Positions 5,561 through 5,723 of a stretch of DNA of 5,723 bases are shown here, piece after piece; positions within the stretch are counted from its first letter, which is position 1, and every line of letters begins with the position of its first letter. A program made the position numbers and the translations under genes. This stretch comes from Oscillospiraceae bacterium. Its GTDB lineage: Bacteria; Bacillota; Clostridia; Oscillospirales; Acutalibacteraceae. The notes under the pieces are model-generated. The model saw nothing but the letters and a program-made list of their open reading frames with translations. It ran no database searches and was not told the DNA's origin. The stretch is taken from positions 1-5,723 of the forward strand of contig CADBMQ010000007.1 in NCBI GenBank assembly GCA_902795765.1, given 5' to 3'.

Positions 5561-5723
5561 ATGAAAAAGGTAATCGTTTCAACATTTAATAATTCAAAAA
5601 ATAATTATGGTGCATTGCTCCAAGCGTGTGCTTTAAATTCGTTTATTAAAAAAATCGGTTACCATCCCGAATTTGTAACGATTAACAACAGAAAAAAAGA
5701 AAAATTAAATAAAATCACATTAA
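5561..5723 (+). CDS. Polysaccharide pyruvyltransferase-family protein, N-terminal part (3' partial)
   Basis: The frame is open from ATG 5561 to the end of the window (54 codons). It begins MKKVIVSTFNNSKNNYGALL and continues QACALNSFIKKIGYHPEFVT. The NNYGALLQAxAL...L...G pattern after a first beta strand is the N-terminal signature of the CsaB/WcaK-type polysaccharide pyruvyltransferase family (a GT-B-like fold). Characterised members transfer pyruvate from phosphoenolpyruvate to a sugar as a 4,6- or 3,4-ketal, adding negative charge to exopolysaccharide or wall polymers. Catalytic residues lie beyond the window, so only the family can be called. The clear ribosome binding site and 10-nt gap place it in the glycosyltransferase operon. 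Members of this family also occur with F420-type hydrogenase-like partners in glycan loci, so the exact reaction is not certain. Confidence 0.75.
   Translation, partial: MKKVIVSTFNNSKNNYGALLQACALNSFIKKIGYHPEFVTINNRKKEKLNKITL

Overview
The window looks like part of a polysaccharide (capsule or exopolysaccharide) locus from an AT-rich Firmicute, most likely a gut Clostridia member of the Ruminococcaceae/Oscillospiraceae type. The basis is strong AGGAG/GGAGG ribosome binding sites, tightly packed + strand genes, TCG-, TTG- and CCG-rich codon use in an otherwise A/T-rich background, and a repeat-bearing surface protein of a style I recall from that group. The genus cannot be named from sequence alone.

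Region 1 (1-582) is the 3' half of an SCP2-type thiolase gene. Two bases after its stop, a LicD-family (phosphocholine-transferase-like) gene starts at 585. Only about its first 100 codons look like LicD.

Region 2 (about 885-1944) is different. The LicD frame runs, in frame, into a beta-rich surface-protein domain. That frame breaks at about 1392-1409 and the protein continues in another frame with an H-x-H...ATCTEDG segment and two 68-residue aromatic/glycine repeats plus the start of a third. Codon use changes with the protein content: Ser TCT, Leu CTT and more Asn AAC, with no Ser TCG. A hairpin terminator follows at 1966-1990. The segment is therefore a LicD head joined to a frameshifted surface-protein tail, with the LicD C-terminal half missing. 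It is either a real recombination scar or an assembly chimera, and this is the main point to check in the window.

Region 3 (1991-2101) is a short non-coding leader rich in inverted repeats. Region 4 (2102-5723) is a compact operon. It holds three different GT4-like glycosyltransferases (2102-3313, 3313-4428, 4438-5550) and the start of a polysaccharide pyruvyltransferase-family gene (5561 to the window end). Junctions are a 1-base stop/start overlap, then 9 and 10 nt gaps, each with a clear ribosome binding site. Together these genes would add successive sugars to a lipid-linked repeat unit on the cytoplasmic side of the membrane and probably modify it with pyruvate ketals.

I see no tRNA, rRNA, CRISPR array, insertion sequence or transposase. 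Apart from the chimeric segment the content is ordinary for a polysaccharide locus, and I do not see convincing evidence for a wholly new system.
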